Of a stretch of DNA of 64,000 nt, positions 40,754 to 49,071 are shown piece after piece. Source of the stretch: Halorussus salinus (GTDB lineage: Archaea > Halobacteriota > Halobacteria > Halobacteriales > Haladaptataceae); NCBI RefSeq assembly GCF_004765815.2, contig NZ_SBIS02000011.1, positions 62,001 through 126,000 of the forward strand, read 5' to 3'. Position numbers and translations under genes: made by a program. The notes under the pieces are model-generated. The model saw nothing but the letters and a program-made list of their open reading frames with translations. It was not told the DNA's origin and ran no database searches. Within the stretch, counting starts at the first letter, position 1. Each line of letters begins with the position of its first letter.

Positions 40754-40763
40754 ACTATTATAG
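40754..40763 (+). promoter_or_regulatory. TATA box of the SDR gene
   Basis: ACTATTATAG centred about 28 bases before the ATG at 40787. Confidence 0.5.
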
Positions 40764-40786
40764 CCCTCGGACCGTAGACGTATCAA

Positions 40787-41677
40787 ATGCGCGTACTGGT
40801 GACTGGAGCGACGGGGTTCGTCGGGGGACGCCTCGTGCCCGCTCTACTGGACGCTGGCCACGAGGTCGTCTCGCTCGTGAGGGACGCCGAGGACTACGAC
40901 GCCCCGGAAGGAGCGGCGGTCGTAGAGGCCGACTTGTTGGAACCCGAGAGCTTGGAGGGCGTCTTCGAGGGCGTCGAGGCGGCCTACTACCTCGTCCACT
41001 CGATGCGGACCGGGAGCGGCTTCGCCGAGCAGGACCGGCTCGCGGCCCGGAACTTCGTGGCGGCCGCACGCGGGTCGGACCTCCGGCGGGTGGTCTATCT
41101 GGGCGGTCTCGGCGAGACCGGCGACGTGCTGTCCGAACACCTCAAATCCCGCCGGGAGGTCGAGACGATTCTGACCGAGGGCGCGAGCTTCGAGTTGACG
41201 ACGCTCCGGGCCGCCATCGTCGTCGGCGACGGGAGCGCGGGGTTCGAGATGATTCGGGAGTTGGTCGGCAAGCTACCCGTGATGGTCGCGCCGAAGTGGG
41301 TCCACAACGAGTGTCAACCCATCGCCGTCGACGACGTGGTGGCCTACCTCGTCGGCGTCCTCGACCACCCGGAGACGGCGGGCGAGACCTACGAGGTCGG
41401 CGGACCGGACGTGCTGACCTACGCCGAGATGATGCGGGAAACCGGACGAGTAATGGGTTACGAGCCCCGAATCGTCTCCGTGCCCGTGTTGACGCCGAAC
41501 CTCTCGGCCTACTGGGTCGATTTGGTGACCGACGTGCCCAAGTCCATCGCTCACCCCCTCATCTCGGGGCTGAAGAATCCCGTCGTCGCCGACGACGCGC
41601 CCATCCGCGAGCTACTGCCGATAGAGCTGACGACCTTCGAGGAGGCAGTCGAGCGCGCGCTGGCCGACGCGGAATGA
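40787..41677 (+). CDS. NAD(P)-binding atypical SDR protein (NDUFA9/NmrA-like)
   Basis: A 296-residue Rossmann protein. MRVLVTGATGFVGGRLVPAL carries the atypical-SDR glycine motif; YYLVHSMRTGSGFAEQDRLA and RRVVYLGGLGETGDVLSEHL follow as in the NAD(P)H-binding SDR a5 group. Members act as nucleoside-diphosphate-sugar epimerase relatives or complex I-linked proteins; no substrate is evident here. Its stop overlaps the next start (ATGA), so it is coupled to the membrane protein downstream. Confidence 0.85.
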   Translation: MRVLVTGATGFVGGRLVPALLDAGHEVVSLVRDAEDYDAPEGAAVVEADLLEPESLEGVFEGVEAAYYLVHSMRTGSGFAEQDRLAARNFVAAARGSDLRRVVYLGGLGETGDVLSEHLKSRREVETILTEGASFELTTLRAAIVVGDGSAGFEMIRELVGKLPVMVAPKWVHNECQPIAVDDVVAYLVGVLDHPETAGETYEVGGPDVLTYAEMMRETGRVMGYEPRIVSVPVLTPNLSAYWVDLVTDVPKSIAHPLISGLKNPVVADDAPIRELLPIELTTFEEAVERALADAE

Positions 41678-42417
41678 GCCGGGAGCAAAGCGAACGTGGC
41701 TCCTCGGGGGAGACCCCGGCGACGCGGTACGGCGAGACGTGGGTCTACGAGAGCATCGTCGGCGCGATTCCGGGCCTATCGCTGTCCCAGCCGGTCGCGG
41801 TCGGCGTCCAGTTCGCGCTGTTCGAGGGCCTGATTCTTCTGTTCGCGGCGGTCTACAACCTCTGGCCCGCGGTGCCCGCGGGGACCGCCGCGGTCGCGGT
41901 CGCGGCCGCGGGGAGCTACCTCATGCTGGCGCTCGGCGACGAGATACGCCGGATGGAGACCCCCGACGCGTACCGGCGGCTCCTGTTCTCGTCCAGCATC
42001 GAGGTCGTCCTCGGCGTGGTGTCGTTCGTCGCGCTCCTGACGTACCTGTTCACGCTGGACGCCCGGAGCGGGCAGGTGCCCCTGCTGGCGTTGCTCCTCG
42101 GCGAGTCTCCGCCAGCACCCGCGGTGTTTCTCACCCTGCTGGTGCTGTGGGACCTCTGTTACCGCATCGGCACGGGGTGGTGGGCCAGCCTCACGGGACT
42201 CGTCCGGACGGTACAGTACGGCGACCAGTTCGACGCAGTGGGCCGCAAGCAACTGCTCCGCATCGACCTGCTGACCATCGGGTTCGCGGTGGTCCAACTG
42301 CTACTGGTACCGTTCGTCTGGGGCCGGAGCCTGCTGGTCGTGGCCATCGTCGGCCACGTCGTCGCGGTGACGCTGGTCTCGGGGGCGTCGGCGGTGCTGT
42401 TGGGGCGCGAACAGTAG
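41674..42417 (+). CDS. haloarchaeal multi-span membrane protein
   Basis: A 247-residue hypothetical with about six membrane helices (LSQPVAVGVQFALFEGLILL, VPAGTAAVAVAAAGSYLMLA, VVLGVVSFVALLTYLFTL and others) and a hydrophilic N-terminus. The loop ETPDAYRRLLFSSSIEVVLG and WDLCYRIGTGWWASLTGLVR look conserved but match no function I know. Coupled by ATGA to the SDR gene, hence perhaps its membrane partner. Confidence 0.75.
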   Translation: MSREQSERGSSGETPATRYGETWVYESIVGAIPGLSLSQPVAVGVQFALFEGLILLFAAVYNLWPAVPAGTAAVAVAAAGSYLMLALGDEIRRMETPDAYRRLLFSSSIEVVLGVVSFVALLTYLFTLDARSGQVPLLALLLGESPPAPAVFLTLLVLWDLCYRIGTGWWASLTGLVRTVQYGDQFDAVGRKQLLRIDLLTIGFAVVQLLLVPFVWGRSLLVVAIVGHVVAVTLVSGASAVLLGREQ

Positions 42418-42425
42418 AACCGTTC

Positions 42426-43484
42426 TCAGTATCGCTCGGCGATTCGCTCGCCGGTCTCCAGTCCCGACCGGAGCGCGGCGTGGATGCGTCCCTCGCCCGC
42501 CACCCAGTCACCGGCGAAGAACAGGTCGGCCTCGGCTCCTCGGTCGAGGATTTGGGCGTCTGCCCCGCGGTCGGGGAGCGCGTCGCGCCAGCGCACCACG
42601 TCGGCCCAGTCGAACTCGTAGCGGTCGGGGTCGTCCAACAGTTCGGCGGCCGCGTCGGCGGCCTGCACCGCGATTTCGTCGTCGGCGTCGTCGTAGCGGT
42701 GGCGCGACCACTCGGGCGAGGGCTGGACGACCAGCAGGCTCTCGCCGTCGGGGACGTGGCCGGGCTTGCACTCCTCGCGGGAGACCCACCCGAGGTCGTG
42801 GCTCTTGTCGGTGTTGACGAGCGCGTAGTACGGCAGGTCGGCCCGGTCGGGGTAGTGGAGCGCGACCGAGAGGAGCGTCCGGTAGGGCACGTCGGCGGCC
42901 GCCTCCACGAGGTCCTCGCGGAGCGCGTCGTCGCCCGCGCCCCAGTCGGCCCGGTCAAGGAGGTACGCGGTTGTCGGCGCGGGCGGCGTGAGGACCACGG
43001 CGTCCGCGCGCTCGTCGCCCGCCATCGGCGAGTCGGGGTCGGCGACCTCGAACTCGACGCGCCACTCGTCGTCCCCCTCGCGGGTGAGCGCCGTGACCTC
43101 CACGCCGGTGCGGACCGTCGCGTCGCTCGCGTCGCGGAGTCGCTCGCCGAGCGTCGCCAGTCCATCGCGGTAGGACCACTTGCGGTCGTCGTCGCCGCGG
43201 CCCGCCGAAATCTCGCCGTCGGCGTCGAACGTCCAGACCGGTCCCGCGGTGTCCACGAGTCCGTCGGCGAGGTCGCCCGACAGCAGGTCGGCGACGCGCT
43301 CGTCGTCGTCCTTGCAGTAATTCGCGCCCACGTCGTACACGCAGTCGTCTCGCCGGTGGGTGGCCGCGCGGCCGCCGACCTCCTCGCGGCGCTCGAACAC
43401 CGTCACCTCGGCGTCCGTCTCGCGGAGCGCGTACGCGACCCCGAGTCCGGCCACGCCCGCGCCCACGACGGCGATGTCGGTCAT
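42426..43484 (-). CDS. FAD/NAD(P)-dependent amine oxidoreductase, renalase-like
   Basis: A 352-residue flavoprotein. The opening DIAVVGAGVAGLGVAYALRE with TVFERREEVGGRAATHRRDD is the FAD-binding GxGxxG and GG-R motif of the renalase/amine oxidase group, and the C-terminus ends with DLFFAGDWVAGEGRIHAALR, the second FAD contact. Substrate unknown. I start at ATG 43484; the frame continues upstream through a tandem repeat region and gives Pro/Arg nonsense there. Confidence 0.85.
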   Translation of the reverse strand: MTDIAVVGAGVAGLGVAYALRETDAEVTVFERREEVGGRAATHRRDDCVYDVGANYCKDDDERVADLLSGDLADGLVDTAGPVWTFDADGEISAGRGDDDRKWSYRDGLATLGERLRDASDATVRTGVEVTALTREGDDEWRVEFEVADPDSPMAGDERADAVVLTPPAPTTAYLLDRADWGAGDDALREDLVEAAADVPYRTLLSVALHYPDRADLPYYALVNTDKSHDLGWVSREECKPGHVPDGESLLVVQPSPEWSRHRYDDADDEIAVQAADAAAELLDDPDRYEFDWADVVRWRDALPDRGADAQILDRGAEADLFFAGDWVAGEGRIHAALRSGLETGERIAERY

Positions 43485-43543
43485 GGGAGGAGGGTAGGCC
43501 GCTCGGGGGAAAAGGGTACTCCTCGGGTCGGGCGGCGGAAGTG

Positions 43544-43624
43544 GTCGAGGCGGACGACGGGGGAGTCGAGGCGGACGGCGGGGGAGTCGAGGCGGACGGC
43601 GGGGGAGTCGAGGCGGACGGCGGG
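43544..43624 (+). repeat. 21-base tandem repeat, about four copies
   Basis: GTCGAGGCGGACGGCGGGGG plus A, repeated at 43544, 43565, 43586 and 43607 (last copy truncated; first with one change). It lies immediately upstream of the renalase-like gene. Confidence 0.85.
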
Positions 43625-43668
43625 AGTGGGGCGAGCGCGCATCGTCATCGGCCACTACGAGCGCACGA

Positions 43669-43810
43669 CTCCGCAGACCACCGCACACGTCTCCACAGAC
43701 TACCGCAGGCACACGTCTCCACAGACCACCGCAGGCACACGACTCCACAGACCACCGCAGGCACACGACTCCACAGACCACCGCAGGCACACGACTCCAC
43801 AGACCACGGG
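43669..43810 (+). repeat. 26-base tandem repeat, about five copies
   Basis: Unit CTCCACAGACCACCGCAGGC followed by ACACGA, at 43691, 43717, 43743 and 43769, with partial copies at 43669 and 43795. Copies are contiguous without spacers, so this is not a CRISPR. The unit is not a multiple of three, and no protein is encoded. Confidence 0.88.
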
Positions 43811-44030
43811 ATGCGCCGCCCGCTCGGCCGCGCCTGCGGTTCCGCGCGGCCGAGCGCGCAGGCGGGGAGGTTCGGGGCGCGGTGCCGTGCGGTCGCCGTG
43901 CGGTCGCGGTCTGACAGGAGTCGGAGATAGTCCGCGTTGCCGTCGCGGTGCGGTTGCCGTCGCGGTGCGGTCTCGGGCCGCGTTACCGTGCAGTCGCAGT
44001 GCTGACCTCATCGGAGTCGGCGGTAGCGAA
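43811..44030 (+). repeat. dispersed GC-rich element, copy C
   Basis: Starts with a 13-base-pair hairpin (43821-43833 with 43844-43856, arm CGCTCGGCCGCGC), then GGCGGGGAGGTTCGGG, then GTGCGGTCGCCGTGCGGTCG and several TCTGAC...GTCGG...TAG units. Order of parts agrees with copies A, B and D, with more repeat units at the end. Confidence 0.65.
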
Positions 44031-44180
44031 CAGCGGAATAAAAACACCAATATATTGTTATTGAACTTCTATAGCTGCTTCTAAAACACACATATATGTC
44101 TCTAAAACGCACATAGATACCTCTACCGCAGGCGGACTTACTACGTCTCCACGCCGCAGTCGGCCGCACCAAAAGAAATC
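44031..44180. other. AT-rich gap after hsp20 with short direct repeats
   Basis: This stretch is strongly AT-rich against the surrounding DNA and holds two copies of CTAAAAC(A/G)CACATA (44081-44094 and 44103-44116) and a weaker third. No gene is seen. It may hold the hsp20 terminator. Confidence 0.4.
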
Positions 44181-44693
44181 CTAGTCTCGGATGTCGATTC
44201 TGCCCTCGTCGTCGGTCTCCTCGACGGGTTCCGCGAGGGGCAGGTGGACCTCCAGCACGCCGTTGCGGTACGAGGCCGTAATCTCGTCTTCGAGAATCTC
44301 CTCGGGAATCGTCACCTGCTCGGCGACGCGCCGGGAGCGCGTGACTTTGCTCCGGACCGCGATTTCGTCCGCGCGAGCGGGCTTGCGGGCGTCGGTGCGC
44401 TCGTCGCCAGCGCGCTCGCCGCCGGTCTCCTCGTGCGTCTCGTTCTCCGCGGCGAGGGTCAGCACGCCGTCGGCGAATTTGAGGTCGATCTCCTCGCGCT
44501 CGAAGCCCGGCAGGTCCGCGACGAAGACGTACTCGTCGTCGTGGCGCTTGAGGTCCATGCGTACGTCCTCGCCCGTGCGAGAGCGTCCGCCGCGGGGCGT
44601 CCCGAGGTCGCCGAGCGAACCCTCGGTCCACATTCGGGTGCGCATCTGTTCGAACATCCGGTTCATCTCCTCGAAGGGGTCGTGTCGCTCCAT
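44181..44693 (-). CDS. hsp20: small heat shock protein, Hsp20/alpha-crystallin family
   Basis: A 170-residue ATP-independent chaperone that holds unfolding proteins in large oligomers. The N-terminal arm is DPFEEMNRMFEQMRTRMW; the alpha-crystallin domain has DEYVFVADLPGFEREEIDLK and the closing SYRNGVLEVHLPLAEPVEE with the family A-x-x-x-N-G-V-L box. A charged insertion (about residues 85-110, GGERAGDERTDARKPARADE) enlarges the middle of the domain. Monocistronic; the upstream AT-rich bases 44711-44739 probably hold its promoter. Confidence 0.92.
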   Translation of the reverse strand: MERHDPFEEMNRMFEQMRTRMWTEGSLGDLGTPRGGRSRTGEDVRMDLKRHDDEYVFVADLPGFEREEIDLKFADGVLTLAAENETHEETGGERAGDERTDARKPARADEIAVRSKVTRSRRVAEQVTIPEEILEDEITASYRNGVLEVHLPLAEPVEETDDEGRIDIRD

Positions 44694-44838
44694 TCTAATT
44701 CACCGACTACCTATAGGCGAGCTGAGGAGATAAAGATAGCAGGATACGTGCTATCACGCGGCCGAAATCGAAAGATACTGCTCTGCCGACGGTCGGCGAC
44801 CGGCGGTCGTTTCCGGCGAGACCGGGCGCGAGAGTGGG

Positions 44839-44848
44839 TTATTTTTAC
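44839..44848 (+). promoter_or_regulatory. TATA box of the 126-residue protein gene
   Basis: TTATTTTTAC centred about 27 bases before the ATG at 44871; fixes that start against upstream in-frame codons. Confidence 0.55.
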
Positions 44849-44870
44849 GCTCGATACGTTCGTCCAAAGT

Positions 44871-45251
44871 ATGTCGGAGAGTAAAAGTTCGGACTGGGAG
44901 TTCTACGTCGAGGAGAACGTCATCGTCGGGGAGTTCCCGGAGGAGACGGAACTCACCGGTCCCGAGAGCGACAAGATGGTCGAGGAGTTCGGGAAACTGC
45001 TGGAGCGGCCGGAAACCGACGCTCACGTGACGGTCCTCCGTTCGAGGGAACCGTACTCCAAAGAGGGCCAAGAGAACCTCCGCAAGTCCGCGGAGGCGAG
45101 CGTTGACCACGGCGTCACGCGGTGGGCCGTGGTCGCGGCGGGAACGAAGCAGTTGACGATGAAGACCACAGCGGACATCGACGGTCTCGAAGTCGAGACG
45201 TTCGACCTCGGCGAGAAAACCGACGCCATCGAGTGGGCGCGAGGCGACTGA
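44871..45251 (+). CDS. small STAS/SpoIIAA-like hypothetical protein
   Basis: A 126-residue acidic protein. The pattern WEFYVEENVIVGEFPEETEL, then a helix (DKMVEEFGKLLERPETDAHV) and AVVAAGTKQLTMKTTADIDG, resembles STAS-like alpha/beta folds that bind phosphorylated partners, but this is fold-level guesswork. Monocistronic and leaderless. Confidence 0.65.
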   Translation: MSESKSSDWEFYVEENVIVGEFPEETELTGPESDKMVEEFGKLLERPETDAHVTVLRSREPYSKEGQENLRKSAEASVDHGVTRWAVVAAGTKQLTMKTTADIDGLEVETFDLGEKTDAIEWARGD

Positions 45252-45310
45252 CGTAGTGGGGAGTCGTCCGAACGGTTCCGCGGCGGCGTGCCGACTCGAC
45301 CGAAAACGCG

Positions 45311-45949
45311 TCAGTCGAGCAGTCCCTCTTCCTCGAAAACGTCCCGCAGTTTCTCCATCGTGGCGACCACCACGTCGCAGGAAGGCCGGACCGCCGACTT
45401 CGGGACGAACCCGACCGCGAGGCCAGCGATTTCGAGCATGGGAAGGTCGTTCGCGCCGTCGCCGACCGCGATGGTGTCCCGGATGTCTATCTCGCGCTCG
45501 CCAGCGAGGCGTTCGAGGGCGTCGTCTTTCGTGCCCTCGATGAGCGGCCCCTCGACCTCGCCGGTGAGTTCGCCCTCCTCGACTGGGAGGCGATTGGCGA
45601 CGATGGTGTCCACCGAGACGCCCTCGCGTTCGAGGGCGACTTCGACGCCGCGCTCGAACCCGCCGGTCAGGACCGCGGTGGTCACGCCCGCCTCGTTGAG
45701 TTCCCGGATGACCGTCGCCGCGTCGGGGCGCAGGTAGACCTGCTCGAAGGCCTCCTCGGCCTTCGCGTCCGGGAGTCCTTCCAGCAGGGCCGCCCGGTCC
45801 CGGAGACTCTTGGCGTAGCTAATTTCGTCGTTCATCGCTCGCTCGGTGATATCGGCCATCTCGTCGGCGACCCCCATCTGCTCGCCGAGGAGGACCGTCA
45901 TCTCCGAGTCCGAGAGCGTGCCGTCGAAGTCGAACGCGACCAGCGTCAT
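45311..45949 (-). CDS. serB: phosphoserine phosphatase, HAD superfamily
   Basis: A 212-residue enzyme that makes serine from phosphoserine. HAD motif I VAFDFDGTLSDSE with the nucleophile Asp, motif II AVLTGGFERG, the Lys in LIEGTKDDALERL, and motif III/IV TIAVGDGANDLPMLEIAGLA are all present, in the SerB order. I start at ATG 45949, directly before the catalytic strand; an upstream in-frame codon adds 38 unlikely residues. Confidence 0.9.
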   Translation of the reverse strand: MTLVAFDFDGTLSDSEMTVLLGEQMGVADEMADITERAMNDEISYAKSLRDRAALLEGLPDAKAEEAFEQVYLRPDAATVIRELNEAGVTTAVLTGGFERGVEVALEREGVSVDTIVANRLPVEEGELTGEVEGPLIEGTKDDALERLAGEREIDIRDTIAVGDGANDLPMLEIAGLAVGFVPKSAVRPSCDVVVATMEKLRDVFEEEGLLD

Positions 45950-46089
45950 GGCCGGGGGTTGGTCTGCCGGGGGCTTGAAACGAACGGAAGGCGCGGGCGT
46001 TGCGAGTCGAAATCCCGACGAGCGAACGGTCGACTCGGAAACGAGACGGCGCCGGGACAACACTCATTACGGACACAAACACAAACAAA

Positions 46090-46356
46090 ATGGCGACCAA
46101 GAACATCGGCATCAGAGAGGACGTGTACGAACACCTCAAAGCTCACAAGCAGGGCGACGAGAGCTTCTCGGACACTATCCAGCGACTCCTCGAAGACGCC
46201 GAGGGAGACTGGCGAACGAACTTCGGCTTCCTCGACAGTGAAGCGGGCGAGTCGTTGGCCGAAGCCGTCGAAGCCGAACGCGAAAAGTTCGACGCCGAGG
46301 TAACCGAGCGACAACGCGAAATCGTTGACGCCTTCAGCGAGGACGACGGCGAATGA
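46090..46356 (+). CDS. VapB-type antitoxin
   Basis: An 88-residue protein: N-terminal ATKNIGIREDVYEHLKAHKQ with DESFSDTIQRLLEDAEGDW is the ribbon-helix-helix-like opening of haloarchaeal VapB antitoxins; the acidic C-terminus should wrap the toxin. Its stop overlaps the vapC start by four bases. Such pairs usually repress their own promoter. Confidence 0.85.
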   Translation: MATKNIGIREDVYEHLKAHKQGDESFSDTIQRLLEDAEGDWRTNFGFLDSEAGESLAEAVEAEREKFDAEVTERQREIVDAFSEDDGE

Positions 46357-46742
46357 AACTGCTCGACGCCTCGGTTCTCGTCGGCTACGCACAGGGCGAG
46401 CGAGCCGCCGCAAAGTACCTCGAACGGAACGACGACACGGTCTTCGGTGCGCCGAGCATCGTTCTTTCGGAGGTGTACACGGGTCTCTTCCGAACGACGG
46501 AGATGAGTCGTGAAGAAGTGAAAGCGAAGTACGGGTGGGTCCGAGCGGTCCCGTTTACCGACGAAGTCGCGCTCGAAACCGCCGACATCCGTGCCGCGCT
46601 CAGTTCGCGTGGGGAGAAAATCAACGCGAACGACACCTACATCGCTGGAACTGCACGAGCGTTCGACGTACCGCTCGTCACGGCCGACGGGGACTTCGAG
46701 AAGGTGGACGGTCTCGAACTCGAACGATACCGCGAGCAGTAG
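46353..46742 (+). CDS. vapC: VapC-type toxin, PIN-domain ribonuclease
   Basis: A 129-residue PIN nuclease. Acidic catalytic residues are all present: Asp5 (MKLLDASVLVGY), Glu in IVLSEVYTGL, Asp in NANDTYIAGTA and Asp in LVTADGDFEKVDG. Starts with ATGA overlap on the antitoxin gene. VapC toxins cut tRNA or rRNA when the antitoxin is lost. It appears intact. Confidence 0.9.
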   Translation: MKLLDASVLVGYAQGERAAAKYLERNDDTVFGAPSIVLSEVYTGLFRTTEMSREEVKAKYGWVRAVPFTDEVALETADIRAALSSRGEKINANDTYIAGTARAFDVPLVTADGDFEKVDGLELERYREQ

Positions 46743-46757
46743 GACCGACACGTACTG

Positions 46758-47165
46758 TTATCGACCGACGACCGTCTCCACGTTCGCGTCCACGTCGAAG
46801 TGCTTGCCGCCGCGAAGCACGTCGTAGCCGAAGAAGAGGAGCGAGAGCGCGCCGACCGAGGAGACGACGAACAGTGCGACCTCCGCCTGCGAAGCGGTGC
46901 CCGCGAGAACGCTCGACAGGTAGCTGCCGGGGAGTATCACCGCGAACAGCGCGTAGGTGAGCGCGACGAAGTGCCGCCACGAGAGCGCGAGCGGGCCGAC
47001 CGACACCGACTTCACGCTTCCGGCGACGAGCGCGGCGACGCCAGCGAGCGCCATCGCGGGGACGACGACGCTCGCGGTGAACGCCCCGACCCCGAAGACG
47101 GCGACGAACGCTCCGACGAGGAGCAGGTCGAAGACGCCGAGATACCGGAACGAAGATTGTTTCAT
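46758..47165 (-). CDS. four-helix membrane protein, unknown
   Basis: A 135-residue hypothetical with four membrane helices (FDLLLVGAFVAVFGVGAFTA, VVVPAMALAGVAALVAGSV, FVALTYALFAVILPGSYLSS, VALFVVSSVGALSLLFFGYD). It converges with vapC at 15 bases. No family recognised. Confidence 0.7.
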   Translation of the reverse strand: MKQSSFRYLGVFDLLLVGAFVAVFGVGAFTASVVVPAMALAGVAALVAGSVKSVSVGPLALSWRHFVALTYALFAVILPGSYLSSVLAGTASQAEVALFVVSSVGALSLLFFGYDVLRGGKHFDVDANVETVVGR

Positions 47166-47205
47166 AGCGACACGTCCACCGGAAGCGACCTAAAAGTAGC
47201 GTCCG

Positions 47206-47330
47206 GCGGCCGCGAGCATTCGACGAACGTCAAGGTCTGGCGACCGCGAGCGTTCGGCGACCGCCAAGGTCTGGCGGCCGCGAGCGTTCGGCGACCGTCA
47301 AGGTTTGGCGACCGCGAACGTCCGACTGTC
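47206..47330 (+). repeat. 34-base tandem repeat, 3.5 copies
   Basis: Unit GCGGCCGCGAGCGTTCGGCG followed by ACCGTCAAGGTCTG, at 47206, 47240, 47274 and a partial at 47308. It fills most of the 219-base gap between a divergent membrane protein gene and hisA and ends about 25 bases before the hisA TATA box. Confidence 0.88.
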
Positions 47331-47352
47331 ACGAGTCCCCGCCGAAGAGTGA

Positions 47353-47362
47353 GTCTTTAACC
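47353..47362 (+). promoter_or_regulatory. TATA box of hisA
   Basis: GTCTTTAACC centred about 27 bases before the ATG at 47385. Confidence 0.5.
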
Positions 47363-47384
47363 GACGCTCCGCCTATCGACGCAC

Positions 47385-48113
47385 ATGACACACTTCCCGG
47401 AGTTCGAAGTCGTGCCCGCGGTGGACATGCAGGACGGCGAGGTCGTCCAGTTGGTCGCTGGCGAGCGCGGCACCGAGACGACCTACGGCGACCCCGTGGC
47501 GGCCGCCGAGCAGTGGGTCGAGCGTGGTGCCGAGACCCTGCACCTCGTGGACTTGGACGGCGCGTTCGAGGGCGAGCGCGGGAACGCCCCGGCGGTCGAG
47601 GCGGTCCTTGACGCGGTGGGCGAGGGCGTGGACGTGCAGTTGGGCGGGGGCATCCGGACCGTCGAGGACGCGACCGACCTCCTCGGTCGCGGCGTGGACC
47701 GCGTAATTTTGGGCACCGCGGCGGTCGAGAACCCCGAAATCGTCGCGGAGATATCGGCGGAGTACCCCGGTTCGGTCACGGTGAGCCTCGACGCGAAGGA
47801 CGGCGAGGTCGTCGTCTCGGGGTGGACCGAGGGCACGGGACTCGACCCCGCCGAGGCCGCGGCGCGCTACGAAGAACTGGGCGCTGGCGCGATTCTGTTC
47901 ACCGACGTGGACGTGGAGGGCCAACTCGCTGGCGTCCAGACCGACCGCGTGCGCGAGGTGGTCGAAGCGGTCGATATCCCGGTCGTGGCGTCCGGCGGCG
48001 TCGCCACACTGGACGACGTGCGGGCGCTCCGCGACGCGGGGGCCGCCGCCGTCGTCGTCGGAACCGCGCTCTACGAGGGCGAGTTCACGCTCGAAGAAGC
48101 GAAGTCGATTTGA
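47385..48113 (+). CDS. hisA: ProFAR isomerase HisA
   Basis: A 242-residue TIM barrel that isomerises ProFAR to PRFAR in histidine synthesis. The opening EVVPAVDMQDGEVVQLVAGE has the catalytic Asp, and the phosphate-binding motifs QLGGGIRTVEDATDLLGRGV and VVASGGVATLDDVRALRDAG are present. IlvGTAAVENPE-like wording and the second Asp (LFTDVDVEGQ) complete the active site. hisB follows 335 bases on but with an opposing small gene between, so they are not one operon. Confidence 0.93.
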   Translation: MTHFPEFEVVPAVDMQDGEVVQLVAGERGTETTYGDPVAAAEQWVERGAETLHLVDLDGAFEGERGNAPAVEAVLDAVGEGVDVQLGGGIRTVEDATDLLGRGVDRVILGTAAVENPEIVAEISAEYPGSVTVSLDAKDGEVVVSGWTEGTGLDPAEAAARYEELGAGAILFTDVDVEGQLAGVQTDRVREVVEAVDIPVVASGGVATLDDVRALRDAGAAAVVVGTALYEGEFTLEEAKSI

Positions 48114-48121
48114 GTCGCGGG

Positions 48122-48319
48122 TCAGCGAGCGAGCGCACCGACGGCGGCGGTCAGTCGGGCGGTCAACCGCCGTTCGGCCGGTCGCGCTCGCCGTTCGGCC
48201 AGCAGGTACGCGCTGGTGACGAGCAGTGGCACACCGAGGACTCCTCCGTCGCCGAGCGACAGGAGTCCGCCCACGAACAGTCCGAGGAGCGTCAGGGCGT
48301 CTCTCTTTTGTATCTCCAT
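48122..48319 (-). CDS. small membrane protein, unknown
   Basis: A 65-residue protein with one or two membrane segments (TLLGLFVGGLLSLGDGGVLG, VPLLVTSAYLLAERRA) and an Arg-rich tail. The TATA box at 48344-48357 lies 30 bases before ATG 48319, favouring this start over an upstream in-frame codon. It converges with hisA at eight bases. Confidence 0.6.
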   Translation of the reverse strand: MEIQKRDALTLLGLFVGGLLSLGDGGVLGVPLLVTSAYLLAERRARPAERRLTARLTAAVGALAR

Positions 48320-48343
48320 CTTCCCAACAGGAATTACGGTCAA

Positions 48344-48357
48344 CTATTTAATATAAG
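48344..48357 (-). promoter_or_regulatory. TATA box of the small membrane protein gene
   Basis: CTTATATTAAATAG on the minus strand, about 30 bases before the ATG at 48319. Confidence 0.55.
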
Positions 48358-48447
48358 TTCGTCAGACGCTCGTCACATCCCCGCGCCGGAGGCCGTCACT
48401 GCGCGCCGGAGGGCAACGACCTTGTGGCTCGGGACGAACTGTCGGGT

Positions 48448-49035
48448 ATGAGCGACCGAACCGCCGCGGTGACCCGCGAGACCGCGGAGACCGACATCGA
48501 CGTGACCCTCGACGTGGACGGCGACGGCGACGCCACCGTCGAGACCGGCGTGGGCTTTTTCGACCACATGCTCGAAAGCTTCGCCAAGCACGGCCTGTTC
48601 GACCTGACGGTGCGCTGTGACGGCGACCTCGACATCGACGACCACCACACCGTCGAGGACGTGGCCATCACGTTGGGCGACGCCTTCGAGGAGGCCCTCG
48701 GCGACAAGCGCGGCATCGAGCGATTCGCCGACCGAAAGGTCCCGCTGGACGAGGCGGTCGCGGGCGTCGTCGTGGACGTGAGCGGGCGACCCCTCTTCGA
48801 GTTCGACGGCGAGTTCTCCCAGTCCAGCGTCGGCGAGATGACGAGTCACATGGCCAAGCACTTCACCCGCTCGCTGGCCATGAACGCGGGCCTGACCCTG
48901 CACGTCGCTATCTCGGGCGAGAACGCCCACCACGAAATCGAGGCGATGTTCAAGTCGCTCGCGCGGGCGCTGGACGACGCGACGAGGATAGACGAACGCC
49001 GGAGCGACGTGGCGAGTACAAAGGGACAGTTGTAA
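48448..49035 (+). CDS. hisB: imidazoleglycerol-phosphate dehydratase HisB
   Basis: A 195-residue enzyme of histidine synthesis. Metal-binding motifs are visible: [36 protein letters not shown] and the C-terminal [19 protein letters not shown]. Length is that of the monofunctional dehydratase with no fused phosphatase. I start at ATG 48448, which gives the conserved R-x-T-x-E-T opening. Confidence 0.95.
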   Translation: MSDRTAAVTRETAETDIDVTLDVDGDGDATVETGVGFFDHMLESFAKHGLFDLTVRCDGDLDIDDHHTVEDVAITLGDAFEEALGDKRGIERFADRKVPLDEAVAGVVVDVSGRPLFEFDGEFSQSSVGEMTSHMAKHFTRSLAMNAGLTLHVAISGENAHHEIEAMFKSLARALDDATRIDERRSDVASTKGQL

Positions 49036-49071
49036 CGCCGAGCGAAGTCGCCACGGCGCTTCGGACCGGAA

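Noticed and set aside
43485-43790. Upstream extension of the renalase-like protein
   Set aside because: It is encoded by the 21- and 26-base tandem repeats and gives Pro/Arg repeats before the clear FAD-binding start.
43669-43810. CRISPR array
   Set aside because: The 26-base units are contiguous with no spacers, and no cas gene is in the window.
46090-46742. VapBC as part of a larger defence island
   Set aside because: Neighbours are housekeeping (serB) or a small membrane protein; no other defence, integrase or restriction genes are present.
47206-47330. CRISPR or coding repeat
   Set aside because: 34-base units without spacers and not a multiple of three; best described as a plain tandem repeat.
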